From an uncultured Halomicronema sp. (lineage in GTDB: Bacteria > Cyanobacteriota > Cyanobacteriia > Phormidesmidales > Phormidesmidaceae): a DNA stretch of 6,103 nucleotides. This document shows positions 5,555 through 6,103 of the stretch, piece by piece. Location of the stretch: NCBI GenBank assembly GCA_937897665.1, contig CALCPB010000128.1:1-6103 (forward strand). The letters run 5' to 3'. Position numbers and translations under genes: made by a program. The notes beneath the pieces were generated by a model, which worked only from the letters and a program-made list of their open reading frames with translations, made no database searches and was not told where the DNA came from. The first letter of the stretch is position 1. Each line of letters begins with the position of its first letter.

Positions 5555-6062
5555 ACTGGCGACGGGCTTAACGGAGCTAGATGCGTTGCTGCGGCAGGAA
5601 GATTGGCTGACGGCTGATGCCGTGACGCTAGAAATCATGCTCAACGGCGTGCAGCGACAGGAAGCAGGCTGGCTAGAGCGGCCAGCGATCGCGCAGTTTC
5701 CCTGTGAGCTGCTGCAGCAAATTGATCAGCGCTGGTTGTTTTACAGTAGTCACCGGTTTGGTTTCAGCACACAGCTCAAGATTTATCGCGAAGAGGTGGA
5801 CCGCTCCGCGTTTGCCTTTAGCGCCCAAGCTGGCTGGACTTTGCCGTTATCGCGACCGTTCCGGTTTTTCAAGTTTTATGATCGTCTGACGTTTTCGCTG
5901 GATGCCCCCCGTGGTCACTTACCGGCTTTGTGGTTTTGGGAAATGCCTTGGCCTCAGTCGTTGCTGGTGGGCGGCTGGGGCACGGGTCGCGGGGCCGGTT
6001 TTGGCGATCCGGGTCTATTTGATGCCCTGATGCTGCGCTTAGAACGATGTCAGCACCTTTGA
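5541..6062 (+). CDS. Stand-alone GUN4-domain protein
   Basis: The 173-residue product (MLSAELATGLTELDALLRQE) is nearly all GUN4 domain, about residues 10-132. It shows the helical start ALLRQEDWLTADAVTLEIML, then AGWLERPAIAQFPCELLQQI, WLFYSSHRFGFSTQLKIY, AGW and finally LTFSLDAPRGHLPALWFWEM. These match the family landmarks (GWL, FPC, ID-x-x-W, RFGFS, SLDAPRGHLP), so a bound tetrapyrrole is plausible. His71 stands where the other protein and most relatives have Gly (GRFGF). A Gly/Trp-rich tail (VGGWGTGRGAGFG, about 143-155) follows and is not part of the usual domain. It lacks the N-terminal helical bundle of the chlorophyll-pathway Gun4, so it is probably not the Mg-chelatase regulator. The start overlaps the previous gene by 14 bp, implying co-expression and probably a complex or shared ligand. 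Only 41 bp follow before the window ends, with no terminator visible. Confidence 0.85.
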   Translation: MLSAELATGLTELDALLRQEDWLTADAVTLEIMLNGVQRQEAGWLERPAIAQFPCELLQQIDQRWLFYSSHRFGFSTQLKIYREEVDRSAFAFSAQAGWTLPLSRPFRFFKFYDRLTFSLDAPRGHLPALWFWEMPWPQSLLVGGWGTGRGAGFGDPGLFDALMLRLERCQHL

Positions 6063-6103
6063 CTAAGTGGGCCTTAAGACAAACGGGGAGCGATCGCGAC
6101 AGC
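6063..6103. other. Window end after the GUN4 pair
   Basis: These 41 bases contain one HIP1 octamer (6090-6097) and no recognisable start of a further gene or terminator. Whether the operon continues cannot be seen. Confidence 0.4.

Noticed and set aside
1..6103. CRISPR array, tRNA/rRNA gene, transposon ends or phage attachment site
   Set aside because: Nothing in the window has regularly spaced long repeats, cloverleaf-like sequence, transposase motifs or integrase genes.

Overview
The window looks like chromosomal DNA from a cyanobacterium with fairly high GC. The main evidence is the octamer GCGATCGC (HIP1), which I count 16 times in 6.1 kb, inside and between genes and across every region. 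Chance would give about 0.1. Heptanucleotide intergenic repeats and GUN4-domain genes, both familiar in cyanobacteria and the latter expanded there, point the same way. I cannot name the genus. There are no rRNA or tRNA genes, CRISPR array, transposase or phage genes.

Layout. The left part is on the minus strand. It holds the 5' two-thirds or less of a membrane protein gene (1-301, cut by the window edge), an RluA-type pseudouridine synthase gene (564-1400, with an older reading frame starting at 1532 that is broken by a TAA), and a DEDDh 3'-5' exonuclease gene of the DnaQ type with an extra C-terminal helix-turn-helix-like part (1720-2541). A 241-bp divergent intergenic region separates these from the plus-strand half. 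That half holds a polytopic membrane protein resembling the YdjM/DUF457 metal-dependent hydrolases (2783-3379), a small four-helix membrane protein (3442-3780), a 262-bp intergenic region with a heptamer repeat, and two overlapping genes that each carry a GUN4-type tetrapyrrole-binding-like domain (4043-5554 and 5541-6062).

The most notable parts are these. (1) The GUN4 pair: the first protein combines an N-terminal alpha/beta part resembling effector-associated (EACC1-like) modules, three degenerate helical repeats with a charged linker, and a C-terminal GUN4 domain. The second is almost only a GUN4 domain, and the 14-bp overlap plus a strong Shine-Dalgarno suggest coupled translation and a joint product. 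(2) The pseudouridine synthase gene carries one nonsense codon in its S4-like N-terminus and has Gly where the catalytic Asp of the HRLD motif is expected. (3) The same heptamer-built repeat occurs at two places, in opposite orientation and with different unit number.

How the genes work together is clear only for the GUN4 pair. The remaining genes look like ordinary, functionally unrelated housekeeping or accessory neighbours.
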